Assembly: GCF_010389155.1 (NCBI RefSeq)
Contig: NC_057769.1
Location: 27,156,735 to 27,220,734, forward strand
Length of the DNA: 64,000 bases
From: Erigeron canadensis
Lineage: Eukaryota; Streptophyta; Magnoliopsida; Asterales; Asteraceae
Direction of reading: 5' to 3'
The notes below the pieces were generated by a model. The model saw only the letters and a list, made by a program, of their open reading frames with translations. It had not been told where the DNA came from and made no database searches. Positions 13,652-25,055 of this stretch are shown piece after piece. Position 1 is the stretch's first letter. Every line of letters starts with the position of its first letter. A program made the translations under genes and the position numbers.

Positions 13652-14984
13652 AATTTCTTTGAAATTGTTTTGTATTAGCTTGCAAGCAACGGTTAAAGCA
13701 ACATAAGTGGTTTGCATTAGGACAAAGAGTTTGAGTCATTTCAATTAGCGAAAGCCCGTGATTTAGTGATTCAACGCTAGTGGGCTTTGTTTGTGTAGTT
13801 TTAGATGGTTTGTTTTTAATCCTCTAAATTTTTACTTGATTTCTTTTGGTCATGTATTGTGTTTTTAACGGATTTACCAATTAGTTAAAAAATTGAAAGA
13901 GAAATATTTAAAGTGTTTATGTAACACCTGTGAAATTTGACTATATTGATCTTAATTGACTTTTGTTGAATATGTAAATTATTTGTGAATCTAATTGGAA
14001 TATCGGTACTTATTATGTTCCTTAATTGACTTTTGTTTAATATGTAAATTATTTGTGAATCATCATTATATGTTGCTTATTATGTTCCTTGGTCGATTCT
14101 AAACATCTTTGGTCTTGTTGGTTGTCAAAAATCGAATGTTGGGTTTCTAGGGTTTTGGTGATTTAATATTAGATTGATGATATGGAAGAGTTTTAATGAT
14201 GGGTTTTGTTCAAGTTATGTTAGTAACATGTTATGTAGCTTCAAAATGGTCCCAAATTGGTCAAAAATGAATTTGAGGTCGATTTGGAGGTCAAAAATGA
14301 GTTTGAGGTCGATTTGGAGGTGCTTGGGGGTGTTTGGGTTCGTATTTCTTGATTTTGGGCATAGCTGGTCGAGTTTGTTCAGTAACCAGCGCAAGTTACG
14401 CCAGTTGGGCCGTAATTTACGCCCCTATGGAAAGTCCAATTTTACTTTACGTCAGAAAACCTCTGATTACGCCACGCTTTACGCCGGAACTCATCTTTCT
14501 TGTAATGATCATAACTTTTGAACCGTAAGTCCGTTTCCGACGATTCAAGCGGCCACAGAAATGTAATTGAGTCTACTTCCCAATGGTATAGGCCTCTGAG
14601 TCAAAAACTTAGTTTGAATAATTCAAAAGTTTTGATTAAGCAACAGTGGTCATGTCCCGATGAGTCATTGTGAAACAAAATGTAATGATTCCACTTCGGT
14701 TGGATCAAAGCCTTATAAATGGACATAATAAAGCTTTTATAGTAATATTAGGTCAATATTGATAAGACCTTACCTCTTTATATGCTTTAGGATTAATGTG
14801 ATACGTGTATGATATGTTTCCGCTATCGTGGACGTCGGTTCTACTTCCTTTCATCTTGGGATTGTATTGCACGCGTCAGGTGAGTTCCGTAGCTCCCTAC
14901 TCAATTGAGATTCGAGCTGAAAAGTGGACACATATGTGCTTGTTTGATTGTTTGGTTAATTTGACTGACGACTTATTGATTGAC

Positions 14985-15100
14985 TGATTTATTTTTGATT
15001 GATTGATGGATAGTTATGGTTGATTATTTGATTGATGGATAGTCTTGATTGATTGTTTGATCGATGGATGGATGGTCGTGATTTATTGAATGATGGATTG
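14985..15100 (+). repeat. Degenerate GATTGATTGATGGATAG repeats
   Basis: Irregular short repeats built from TTGATTGATGGATGG-type words inside the solo LTR. Probably replication slippage; open frames here are artefacts of the repeat. Confidence 0.6.
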
Positions 15101-15327
15101 ATTTACACGTTTGGTTGATTATGTACATGATTGTGATAGGTATGGTTATATTTAGGATAGTTGTACAAAAATGGAAATCGATTATGCCTTCAAAGGGTTT
15201 GAGATGTGGTGGGAAGATTAGGGGTGACCCTATATATAAGCATCGAGAACTCATTGAAAGTAGAATGATGGACGTATCGATTTAGATGCTTTGATGGTTT
15301 GACGAATGATGGACTTGTAAATGAGAC

Positions 15328-15595
15328 AAACACGCATATGTAATGATATGGTTATTGATGAGACACACGCACCCTCAATCTATGGGAAACGTGAGTGGGA
15401 ACGTACGCACCCTTTTTGTACGGCAAACGTGTGCGAGGTCGTTCGCTCCCGGGGGAACTTAAACACGCATTTGTAATGATATGAATATTGATGAGACGCC
15501 CGCACCCCCAATCTGTGGGAAACATGAGCAGGAACGTACACACCCCTTTTGTATGGGAAATGTGTGCCAGGTCGTTCGCTCCCCGGGGAACTTGT
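15328..15595 (+). repeat. Tandem duplication, about 133-bp period, two copies
   Basis: AAACACGCAT[A/T]TGTAATGATATG starts both copies (15328 and 15460), and each continues through ATTGATGAGAC, GCACCC-CAATCT-TGGGAAAC and CAGGTCGTTCGCTCCC-like blocks. The copies differ by scattered substitutions. The repeat lies inside the solo LTR and is GC-richer than its surroundings. Confidence 0.8.
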
Positions 15596-16185
15596 GCACT
15601 TTTAATGATTGTTGAGAGACACGTCATATACACTCATACATTGCTTGATCATGTCGCATGCACATACACCTTATGTATCCTTATTGCTTCGCATACTCAT
15701 TGATGTTGATATTACTTATGCTTAATTGTGACACACATTCCTCATTCCGGTTGATATATTATTGGCTTGTTATGTGACGAGGTTTACTATCTGTCTACCT
15801 ATCTTGGTTGACTTTGTGCCTTGTAGAGGCTACTTGTAAGGCACTTCTTACTTCCTCTTATACATATTGTGATTGTTGACGATGGTTCCTTGTGATCCAT
15901 TACTACGAACTCACCAACCTAGTGTTGACTTTGTTTATTACATTTTTCAGGTAATCAAGTGAATCCAAGAGATGGTGGTTGATTGATGATTGCGCTAGAA
16001 CTTGGGCTTAGACTTACATGGATCCAAGATTCATTTGCCCCTTATTTTGTATTATGCATTATGTTCTTGTGGTTGATGTTGGATTCACCGAATCCCTTTT
16101 ATTCATATAGTTCATATTCTACGATAATCCTATGCATACGCTATATTTTTTTAGTAATATTCTGAGCCTAGCTTGGGGTGTTACA

Positions 16186-16752
16186 TCTTATTAACGAAGT
16201 GTAGCATTTACGGATTTACTGATATTGTTAGTACTTTAAGAGGACCTCTAACTATTTAAGCTGTAATTTCATACTAAACATTTTACCTCTTATTGTTCAT
16301 ACTACGTACACTACCAATTTTTGGTAATCATTTAGACTCACAATTGGCTTAACATGTGTCTTTTTCAACTAGAGATGTTTCTATACTAGAAATTTTGGGA
16401 GCAAAATATGTTTTGTTTTTATGTTGTGAAGATGTGTTTTTTAATAAATAAAAAACTGCATCCAATCGAACTTTATATATCATGAAGGCATCACTATGTT
16501 AAAATTGCATATATCATAACAAATAATTCGCTGGTAACTTACATTAGAGATAATTATCTTAAGTATTTCATCTTTGTCTATCGCTTGCTAGGTAATAGAT
16601 TAAGGTAATATTTGTTATGATCTTAATAAAATAAGTCATGGCTTAATTAAAAATATTTAATTCATTAAGTCAATTTAATTCATACAAATATTATTTATCC
16701 ATTCAGTCATTTATATGTTAAAACAACAACATATCCTGAATGCTATACACAC
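16186..16752. other. Intergenic, no gene seen
   Basis: AT-rich sequence between the solo LTR and the next MITE. No coding frame or structured element recognised. Confidence 0.55.
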
Positions 16753-17327
16753 TAGGGGTGTTCACGGTTTGGTTTTTACCCGGTTAAACTGTAAACCGAA
16801 CCGTTTAAAAAACCGAAAAAAACCAAACCATTTTTGAATTTGGTTTTGGGTTTGGTTTGTAACCGAAAACGAATTATATATTCGGATTTTGGTTTGGTTA
16901 TGGGTAAAGGATAATGAATTTGGTTAAACCGAAAAAACCGAATAACTTATATTATTATTATGTATTATTAAAAATATTTAATTCGTATCTTTTTTTTTAT
17001 GGACAATTATTAATGTAATTTTTAATAATGATGACAAACAAGAGTTTAGTTGTTTCACTTATGTTATTTGTTTATCCATATGGTTTAAATTTACTACTTT
17101 GGTGAAATTTGAAATTATGAACCTATTTTGGTTAATCACAACTTAGACAAAAAGAAATGGTAAATTTGTGTTTTTCATATTTAGTTTTTTCGGTTTTAAA
17201 CCGAAACCGAACCGAATTCTAATTTGATTTTCGGTTTCGAATTAGGTTTTGGTTTTGAAAAATAAAAACCGAAAAACCCGAACCAAATAGACCAAATAAC
17301 CGAAAACCGAACCGATGAACACCCCTA
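16753..17327. mobile_element. hAT-type MITE (575 bp) with GGTTTGGTTTT subterminal repeats
   Basis: Terminal inverted repeats TAGGGGTGTTCA / TGAACACCCCTA frame the unit. Flanking 8-mers ATACACAC (16745-16752) and ATGCACAC (17328-17335) match at 7 of 8 positions. Both subterminal regions are crowded with CGGTTT/AACCGAA words in opposite orientation, so the ends can pair over roughly 100 bases. The centre is AT-rich and noncoding. This end sequence is common in plant hAT MITEs. Confidence 0.8.
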
Positions 17328-17335
17328 ATGCACAC

Positions 17336-17916
17336 AGACACGTATTTATCCATCCATACAAAAATTATACAGATAGTCCTGTTTTCAAGTTTGGCACTAA
17401 AACTACATCGTTTATTATAATACATACATGATTATACAATACAATATATAATAGTTATAAGCATATAGTTATATGGAAAATGATTAATACTCCTAAATTT
17501 TAGCCTAAAAATCTTACTAAAAACATATAAATATGAAAAGTGGATTCCACTTGATTTCTTTTTTAATCTCATATATAATTTCTACATGTTATCATTCTAT
17601 AAAATTAAGATGAATTTTTGGTTTATAAATTAAAAGGATTGGTCATTCCCCTAGTTATATATATGTAGCGTACAAACACCACTTAACTCGTACTTATACA
17701 TACTCCAAATTAGACCTCAAATTGGGTCAAATGTTTTTATACTTAAAAAGTGAATGAGTATACATTGTACCAAAAGAAAGGTATTGTCATAATATCTTCA
17801 ATGACACTTTGTTTATTTGTTCAATGAAGTAAAGTTTTTATTTTCTTTGGTTAAACTTTCATTTTCTAGAACCTGGACCTTATATATGTTTATAAAGGTC
17901 TTTATATACTAGAAGC
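17336..17916. other. Intergenic, no gene seen
   Basis: AT-rich, no protein-like frame, no terminal repeats recognised. Confidence 0.55.
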
Positions 17917-18025
17917 TAAGAGCGTGTTTCCTTTGTAGAAATGTTTTCTAATTTTTCATTTCAAATTTTCTATAAAGTGAAAGGAATTTTTATTTTCTAG
18001 AAAACAAATAAAAATTTTGAAAACG

Positions 18026-18482
18026 TGTTAAAACTATGTCAATTTTATCAAGTTTATCATTTAAACATGTTGTTATTTGTAAACTAACTTGATTTAAGTT
18101 GAGTTGTAGGTTATTAGAAGTAGATGGACTGCTATTGTTCAAAAGTAAACGATTAAAGCCGAGGGACTTGAATGGTAAAGAAGAAAAGAAGAGGAACTAA
18201 AGTGAAGATTGAAAATGTTATATAAACAAGATCGATTTAGGGTTGAGTATAGAATCCTTTGTTGCTGTTGCTGCTTATATTCATCAATCATATTTCTCTC
18301 TTTATATATTCATATATATATATATATATAATCTGGTTCTGTAATATAATCATCATTGATGATTATTTGAGTTGATATGTAATAATCTCTAACACTTCTT
18401 ATTAATCATTCATAATAATAAATCTTATCACTTCGTCTTGGTTGTTTGAGAGATTATCTGGATTGATTGTTGCTTTCTTTCA
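18026..18482 (+). repeat. 5' LTR of copia element
   Basis: Starts TGTTAAAAC and ends CTTTCTTTCA, directly before the primer binding site. TATATAAA at 18219-18226 is the likely core promoter, giving a U3 of about 220 bp. A short TA microsatellite lies near 18309-18331. Confidence 0.95.
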
Positions 18483-18495
18483 TGGTATCAAAGCC
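18483..18495 (+). other. Primer binding site
   Basis: TGGTATCAAAGCC, one mismatch from the usual initiator Met-tRNA match TGGTATCAGAGCC, immediately after the 5' LTR. Confidence 0.88.
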
Positions 18496-19193
18496 GTCAC
18501 TATTTATCGGTGATTATTGATTTGATTTCTTCTTGATCTGATTAGATCTAGGGCGTATTCCACTATTTGGAACCCTAGATTCTAATTTTTTTAGGGTTTT
18601 TTAATTCGCTTGTGTTCGGGTTTCATTTGGAAACCTTTATCTACATTCTTCTGCTACTGTCCTTGTTAGTTTGCCTAATTTTTTTCTTTGACTAAGAGAA
18701 TCAAAGAAAATTAGGGTTTCTAAGTTCAATTTCAGATCCTGATTACTTCTCTTGACTAAGTGAATCAAGAGAGGGATTAGGGTTCCTCTTCCATCGGCTT
18801 ATAATCACTGTATTGTATTCTTCTCTTTCTCTATATTATTTGTGTAAGATTCTACTTGTATTTTCTTCTCAAGTCTAAAACATTCTATATATATATATAT
18901 CCAAAGTTTTTTTCTGTCTTTAATCTCATATAAACACTCGTTTTAATACTTGACCTGTCTTCATTTGAGAGGTTAGGAATCATGTCACTGACACGTTTAT
19001 GAGATTAAGATTTATTTTTCTACAATTTTTTTGAGAAGAAGATATTTGTGGATTCTTTTATTTGGTTGTTTCTATTTGTTCATTTATTTGGTATTGTTGT
19101 TCTGTGCTTGCTTACTTAATTGTTATTTGCTTGTTTTTTTGTCTATTTTTGAAAATTATCTGCTTATTTGATTGATTCATATTACTTGTGAAA

Positions 19194-22100
19194 ATGGTGA
19201 ATACTCCTCCTGGTTCTTTTCATACTAGTAATACTCCACCTCATTCTGTGCATGATGAAGAATCTGAAAGTGAATCTAATTTTAAAATTACTGAAATAAG
19301 CAAGTTAGATTTGGGTGATCCTTTGTATTTGCATGCTAGTGATACTGTTAGTACTCCTTTAATTGGTTTAAAATTGCTTGGTACTGATAATTACAAGGTG
19401 TGGTCATGTGTTATGGAACTTGCTTTATATACTAAGAACAAAATAGGGTTTATTGATGGAACTTGCTTGAAATCTGTAGATAATCTTATTCTAGCTAGTC
19501 AATGGGATAGATGCAATGTTGTTGTGCTTAACTGGATTTTAGGTTGTGTTTCACAAGAACTTTATCTTGTTCAAATCTTCTCTAAAAATGCTGCAAATGT
19601 TTGGCAAGAACTTAAGGATACATACGATAAGATTGATGGGTCTGTCATTTTTAATATTCATCATAAAATCAATTCTTTGACTCAAAATGGTGCTTCTCTG
19701 TCTGAATATTATCATAGTCTTACTTCTCTTTGGAAACAATATGATTCTATGGTACACTGCCTGTTTGTACTTGTTCTGCTGCTGCTACTGTGAAGAGTCA
19801 TAATGATTTACTTAGGTTAATGCAGTTTCTTATGGGCTTGGATGATGTTTATATGGGTGTAAGGTCTAATATTCTAACTAAAGAACCTTTACCTAATGTA
19901 AGGATTGCTTATGCAATTATTTTCAAAGAAGAATCGCATAGGGCTGGGTTAAGTAATAAGGTTAATTCTGCTAATGTGTATTCTGCAAAAAGCAATTTCA
20001 ACAGAAACAATTCTTCTAAACCTTCTAAACCTCCTTTTGATACAAAAAAGACTTTTGATAATAATTTTGAATCAAAAAGAACTTTTGATAACAATGCTAG
20101 AACATTCAAACCTCCTAATCTTAATCTTCAATGTACAAACTCTCATAGAATTGGACATACTATTGAAAGGTGTTTTCAGTTGGGATATAAAAGGCCTAAT
20201 CATCAGAATAATTCTAAATTCTCTAACAATCATGTGAGTGTGGATTCAAAGTCTGCTTATTCTGGTAATAATGTGAATGATTCTGCTCTGTCTTCTTTAA
20301 CTATTGATCAAATATCTAAGTTGTTGAGTTTAATAGAGAATCATTCTTCCTCTCCTTCTACATCTACTTCTGCTGGTTTGCATGCCAATATGGCAGGTAT
20401 GCCTTTGTGCAGCAATTCTTGGTTCTTTAGTTGTCATACTGCTTTATATAATGCTATTCTTGCTTGGATTATGGATTCTGGTGCAAATCAGCATATGACT
20501 AATTCTGAAAAAGGACTTTCTAATATTGTTGATATTTATGATCTTAATCTTAAAATTGGACATCCAAATGGTACTTGTGCCGTTGTAACCAAAATTGGTA
20601 ATCTTCATTTAAAAAATGGAATTGTTCTTTTTGATGTTCTTGTTGTACCTAAATACAATGTGAATCTTATGTCTGTTCAGAAACTTGCTAGAGATAATAA
20701 GTTGTATATAGGATTTGATGAAGATAAGTGTTACATACAGGATTTACTTCAAAAGAATGTTCTGGGGACTGGTAGTCAACATGGTGGTTTATACTTCTAA
20801 GATGATAATTCTGCTTGCTCTAATGTGGTTTGTAATTCTACTCAACTTCCTTCTGATTCTAAATTCTTGTGGCATATGAGACTTGGTCATCCTGCAGACC
20901 AAGCATTACCTGTTTTATATAAAGAACTGAATATTACCTCTGGTTCTAAAGGTCCTTGTGATATTTTTCACAAAGCTAAGCAGATTAGAGAACCTTTCCC
21001 TTTGAGTGAACATAAAACAAAAGTTTTTGGTGATTTAATACATGTGGATGTTTGGGGTCCTTATAGGGTCACAAGCAAGGAAGGCTTTAAATATTTTCTA
21101 ACTATTGTGGATGATTATATAAGAGCTGTCTGGACTTTTATGATGAAATCAAAAATTGAAGTGTTTGATCATTTAATTTTTTTATAAACATGGTTTTTAC
21201 TCAATTTTCTGTACAAGTTAAAATAGTTAGAACTGATAATGGAACTGAGTTTGTTAACAATAAAATTCATTCTTTCTTTCACTCTAAAGGGATACTACAT
21301 CAGACTTCTATTCCTTATATACCCCAACAAAATAGGGTGGTTGAAAGGAAACATAGACACCTTCTTAATGTTGCTAGGTCTCTTATGTTTCAGGGGGGAA
21401 TTCCTTTGTATTTGTGGACTGATTGTGCGTTAACTACTACATATTTGATTAATAGAACTCCTTCCTCCATTCTAAAAGGCAAAACTCCTCATGAGTTAGT
21501 ATATGAATTTGAACCAAATTTAAGTCATCTAAGAGTTTTTGGATGTTTATGTTTTGCTACTAAACTAAATGTGTCTAACAAGTTTGAGTCTAAATCTGAA
21601 AAATGTGTTTTAGTTGGCTATTCCAATTCAAAAAAAGGTTACAAGTTGTTTAGTCTTGAGTCTAAAACTGTTGTGTTTTCTAGAGATGTCAAATTTTATG
21701 AAAGTATTTTTCCTTATACTATGAATAATAAAGAGATTCTAAATTCTATTACAAGTTCTACGAATCATCTTAATTTCTTTGATAATATTGATACTACTAA
21801 TTCATTTAAGAGTAATGCCTATCCAATGTCCAATGATGATGAGGAAGAAAAAGTGGGTGATCATAATGTTGGCAGTGAGCCATAGTTTGTCTTTGGCAGT
21901 TTTGATGATCATGTAAGTGATAAGTCATCACTTAGCAGTACTTTTAGTGCTACCAGTGATCAATCTTCACATACTGATACAGAAAAGTCTACCAGACAAT
22001 CTGCTGAGCATGCTACTACATTACCTGATATGAGTTTAAATATTTCTGAGGACAATTTGGTTGAAAATAATGAGGATCTCAATCTTAGAAGGTCAACAAG

Positions 22101-23768
22101 ACATACAACTCTTTCAACAAGGTTAAAAGATTTTGAACTAACATAAAAAATTAAATACCCTTTGAATAAAGTAGTTAATTATTCACATCTTAAGCCTGAA
22201 TTGTTTTGCTTTACAACCAGTTTGAATAAAAGTTGTGAACCAAAAACCTTTTTTGAATCAATTAAAGATTCTAATTGGGTAAATGCTATGAATGATGAAA
22301 TGGAGGCTCTAAATAAAAATAATACTTGGGAATTAACTACTTTACCACCTGATAGAGAACCTATTGGGTGTAAATGGATTTTTTAAATCAAATACAAAGC
22401 TAATGGTGAAATTGAAAGATATAAAGCAAGATTAGTTGCTAAAGGGTCTAATCAAAGAGTAAGAATAGACTTTGATAAAACCTTTTCTCCTGTTGTGAAG
22501 ATGGTTACTGTTAGATGTCTTCTTACATTAGCATTTAGTAATAAATGGTCTTTGTATCAATTAGATGTTAACCATGCTTTCTTGTATGGTGACTTGAATG
22601 AAGATGTGTACATGGATATTCCTCAAGGATATTCATGCAATGATACTAACTTGGTGTGTAAGTTAAATAAGTCTTTGTATGGTTTGAAACAAGCAACTAG
22701 ACAATGGAATTTCAAGTTATCATGTGCTTTACTTGAATGTGGATTTGTTCAAAGTAAATCTGATTATTCTTTGTTTACTAGAAATGCAAATGATAAATTT
22801 GTTGCTCTTTTTGTATATGTGGATGACATAGTTATTACTGGAAATTGTGAGAAAGAAATTCAAAGTGTTAAGCATTTCTTGAGTTCAAAATTTAAAATCA
22901 AAGATCTTGGAAAATTGAAATATTTTCTAGGAATTGAAGTATTAGAAACTAATGATGGTTTGTGTTTATCTCAAAGGAAATACTGTCTTGAGTTATTGAA
23001 TGATTTTAGTATGCTAGGTTGTAAACCTATACATACTCCTCTTGAAATGAGTATAACAGTTAAACCTATATCTGATAAGAATAAGCCTTTGGAAAATGTT
23101 GATGTGTATCAAAAACTAATTGGGAAACTTATATATTTGAATCTAACTAGGCCTGATATAAGCTATTCAGTTCAGTGTCTTTCTCAGTTTATGCATGCTC
23201 CTTCTAAGGATCATTTTGATCTTGGTTTAAGAATATTGAGGTATCTTAAGAAATCTCCAGGAAAAGGATTGCATATTCAAAAAGGTACAGATTTTTACTT
23301 TCTAGTTTTGTTGATTCAGATTGGGCTAGATGTGTTGTGTCAAGAAAATCTGTAACAGGATATACTGTGTATCTTGGCAAAACTTTGGTTTTCTGGAAAA
23401 GCAAGAAACAGTCAACCATTGCCAAGTCTTCTGCTGAAGCAGAATACAGAGCCTTGGCAGCTGTAACTTATGAAATTTTATGGCTTAGAAACTTGTTAAA
23501 TGATCTTGGTATTACTTGTAAAATTCCTGTAAGTGTTTATTGTGATAGTAAGGCAGCAATTCAGATTTCTGCCAATCCTGTTTTTCATGAAAAAACTAAG
23601 CATTTTGAAATAGATCTTCATTTTATAAGAGAAAAAATCACTGCAGGAATTTTGAACATTATTAAGGTTCAGTCTGAATTCAATGTGGCTGATATCTTCA
23701 CAAAAAGTCTAAGCAAAAATCAACACAATTTTCTGTGCAAAAAATTGGGTTTTATGGACATGTTTTAA
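19194..23768 (+). pseudogene. copia gag-pol pseudogene
   Basis: Gag starts at ATG 19194. Domains in order: Gag (to about 20250), degenerate zinc knuckle near 20130-20175 where the second Cys is Ser (C-x2-S-x4-H-x4-C), protease MDSGANQH near 20470, GAG-pre-integrase LWHMRLGHP near 20865, integrase with DVWGPY near 21045, DNGTEF near 21235 and ERKHRH near 21340, RT with NHAFLYGD near 22570 and FVYVDD near 22810, and RNase H with SSAEAEYRA near 23430 and YCDSKAA near 23540. Lesions read directly: frameshifts near 19750-19800, 21180 and 23310; in-frame stops at 20798, 21883, 22144 and 22384. Seven breaks mean no functional polyprotein. Confidence 0.95.
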
Positions 23769-23778
23769 TGATCAACTT

Positions 23779-23787
23779 GAGGGGGGA
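23779..23787 (+). other. Polypurine tract
   Basis: GAGGGGGGA directly before the 3' LTR, the expected primer for plus-strand DNA synthesis. Confidence 0.88.
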
Positions 23788-24264
23788 TGTTAAAACTATG
23801 TCAATTTGATCAAGTTTATCGTTTAAACATGTTATTTGTAAACTAACTTGATTTAAGTTAAGTTGTAGGTTATTAGAAGTAGATGGACTGCTATTGTTCA
23901 AAAGTAAAAGATTAAAGCTAAGGGACTTGAATGGTAAAGAAGAAAAGAAGAGGGACTAAAGTGAAGATTGAAGATGTTATATAAACAAGATCGATTTAGG
24001 GTTGAGTATAGAATCCTTTGTTGCTGCTGCTGCTTATATTCATCAATCATATTTCTCTCTTTATATATATATATATATATATATGTATATCGATGTTATA
24101 CATATATATATAATCTGGTTCTGTAATATAATCATCATTGATGATTATTTGAGTTGATCTCTTATAATCTCTAATACTTCTTATTAATCATTCATAATAA
24201 TGAATCTTATCACTTCGTCTTGGTTGTTTGAGAGATTATTTGGATTGATTGCTGCTTTTTTTCA
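23788..24264 (+). repeat. 3' LTR of copia element
   Basis: Colinear with the 5' LTR from TGTTAAAAC to TTTTTTTCA; longer mainly through an expanded TA tract near 24062-24115. Confidence 0.95.
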
Positions 24265-24530
24265 AAATGCGTTCTAATTAGAAAATTAGAAAACATGTTA
24301 GAGATGTGAGAGGAGGCAAATGAATGAAATGGAAAATGAAAATGAAAAATAGAAAACAAGAAAAAGGTGTTTTCAAGTAATCTATGGAAAAATGGTAAAC
24401 ATTGTTTTTGTTTTCTTGGAAAACATTATTAGAAAACTATGATTAGAACGCATTTTCTGTTTTTCATGTTTGCTTGAAAAACGAAAATGAAAAACAAGAG
24501 GGGTTTTCTGCAACCAAACGCTCCCTAAAA

Positions 24531-25055
24531 CTATGATGCACCGAAACCCCAAAGAGGTAGGCGTACCCGTTTCTGAAACTCCATGGGAATAGAAACTCGT
24601 ACGAAACACGTAGGAAACATTTCCTTGAAGTTTCCATATATATTGAAACGTTTCTGTGAAGCTTCAATACCGTATCTAATTAGTATTAGGATTTCAATGA
24701 GCTTTTTCTATTCCAAAAATGAATGTCATCTTGCGACTATGCATACCCTCAAATACAAACCAACTACATTATACAATTGAGATCACCATCATGCGTTTTT
24801 TATTCCAAAATTAATTAGTAAAAATTTAATCCGTGATCACCGGTCACCATCAAGCATATATTATAAAATTATATACATAATTATACATAATCTCTCAAGT
24901 CTCTCTATATAAATCAAAATATTTTAAATTTTTAAAATTTTTTTTATTGCCGTATCTTTGCCGTACTCATATCCTAAATTTTTTAGCTTGCCGTTTCCTG
25001 TTCCCATATCATTCCCGTACCCTTTTGTTGTATCCGTTTCGGTGCTACATAACCC
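24531..25055. repeat. Possible TIR element
   Basis: ATGATGCACCGAAAC near the left edge is inverted as GTTTCGGTGCTACAT at the right edge; inner words CGTACCCGTTTC and CCGTACCC also oppose each other. No clear target duplication was found, so class and exact ends are open. Noncoding. Confidence 0.4.

Larger units (their letters stand above)
13920..16185 (+). mobile_element. Solo LTR-like unit (2.27 kb), probably Ty3/gypsy
   Basis: The unit starts TGTAACACC and ends GGTGTTACA, a perfect 9-bp terminal inverted pair typical of long plant gypsy LTRs. Near the right end it carries GAACTCACCAACC followed by a TTTTTCAGGTAA segment, a layout I associate with Tekay/Del-type LTRs (recalled, not computed). 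No primer binding site, gag or pol follows on either side, which points to a solo LTR left by recombination. Flanks GTTTA and TCTTA match at only 3 of 5 positions, so the target duplication is not convincing. Orientation is assigned from the CAGGTAA block and is tentative. Confidence 0.6.
18026..24264 (+). mobile_element. Complete but inactive Ty1/copia retrotransposon
   Basis: Both LTRs, primer binding site, polypurine tract and a full set of gag-pol domains are present over 6.24 kb. The flanks AAACG (18021-18025) and AAATG (24265-24269) match at 4 of 5 positions, consistent with an aged 5-bp target duplication. By hand count the two LTRs differ at about 17 positions over some 440 aligned bases plus a 3-bp gap and a variable TA microsatellite, roughly 4 percent. 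Multiple stops and frameshifts in the internal region make it non-autonomous. Confidence 0.95.
17920..24525. mobile_element. Tourist-like MITE split by the copia insertion
   Basis: Left part 17920-18025 begins GAGCGTGTTTCC; right part 24270-24525 ends CCAAACGCTCCC, which is the inverted match. TAA trinucleotides flank both sides (17917-17919 and 24526-24528), the PIF/Harbinger-type target. With the retrotransposon removed the element would be roughly 360 bp. Both parts share TTTTCTA / TAGAAAA-rich sequence. Assignment rests on end motifs and is moderate. Confidence 0.5.
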
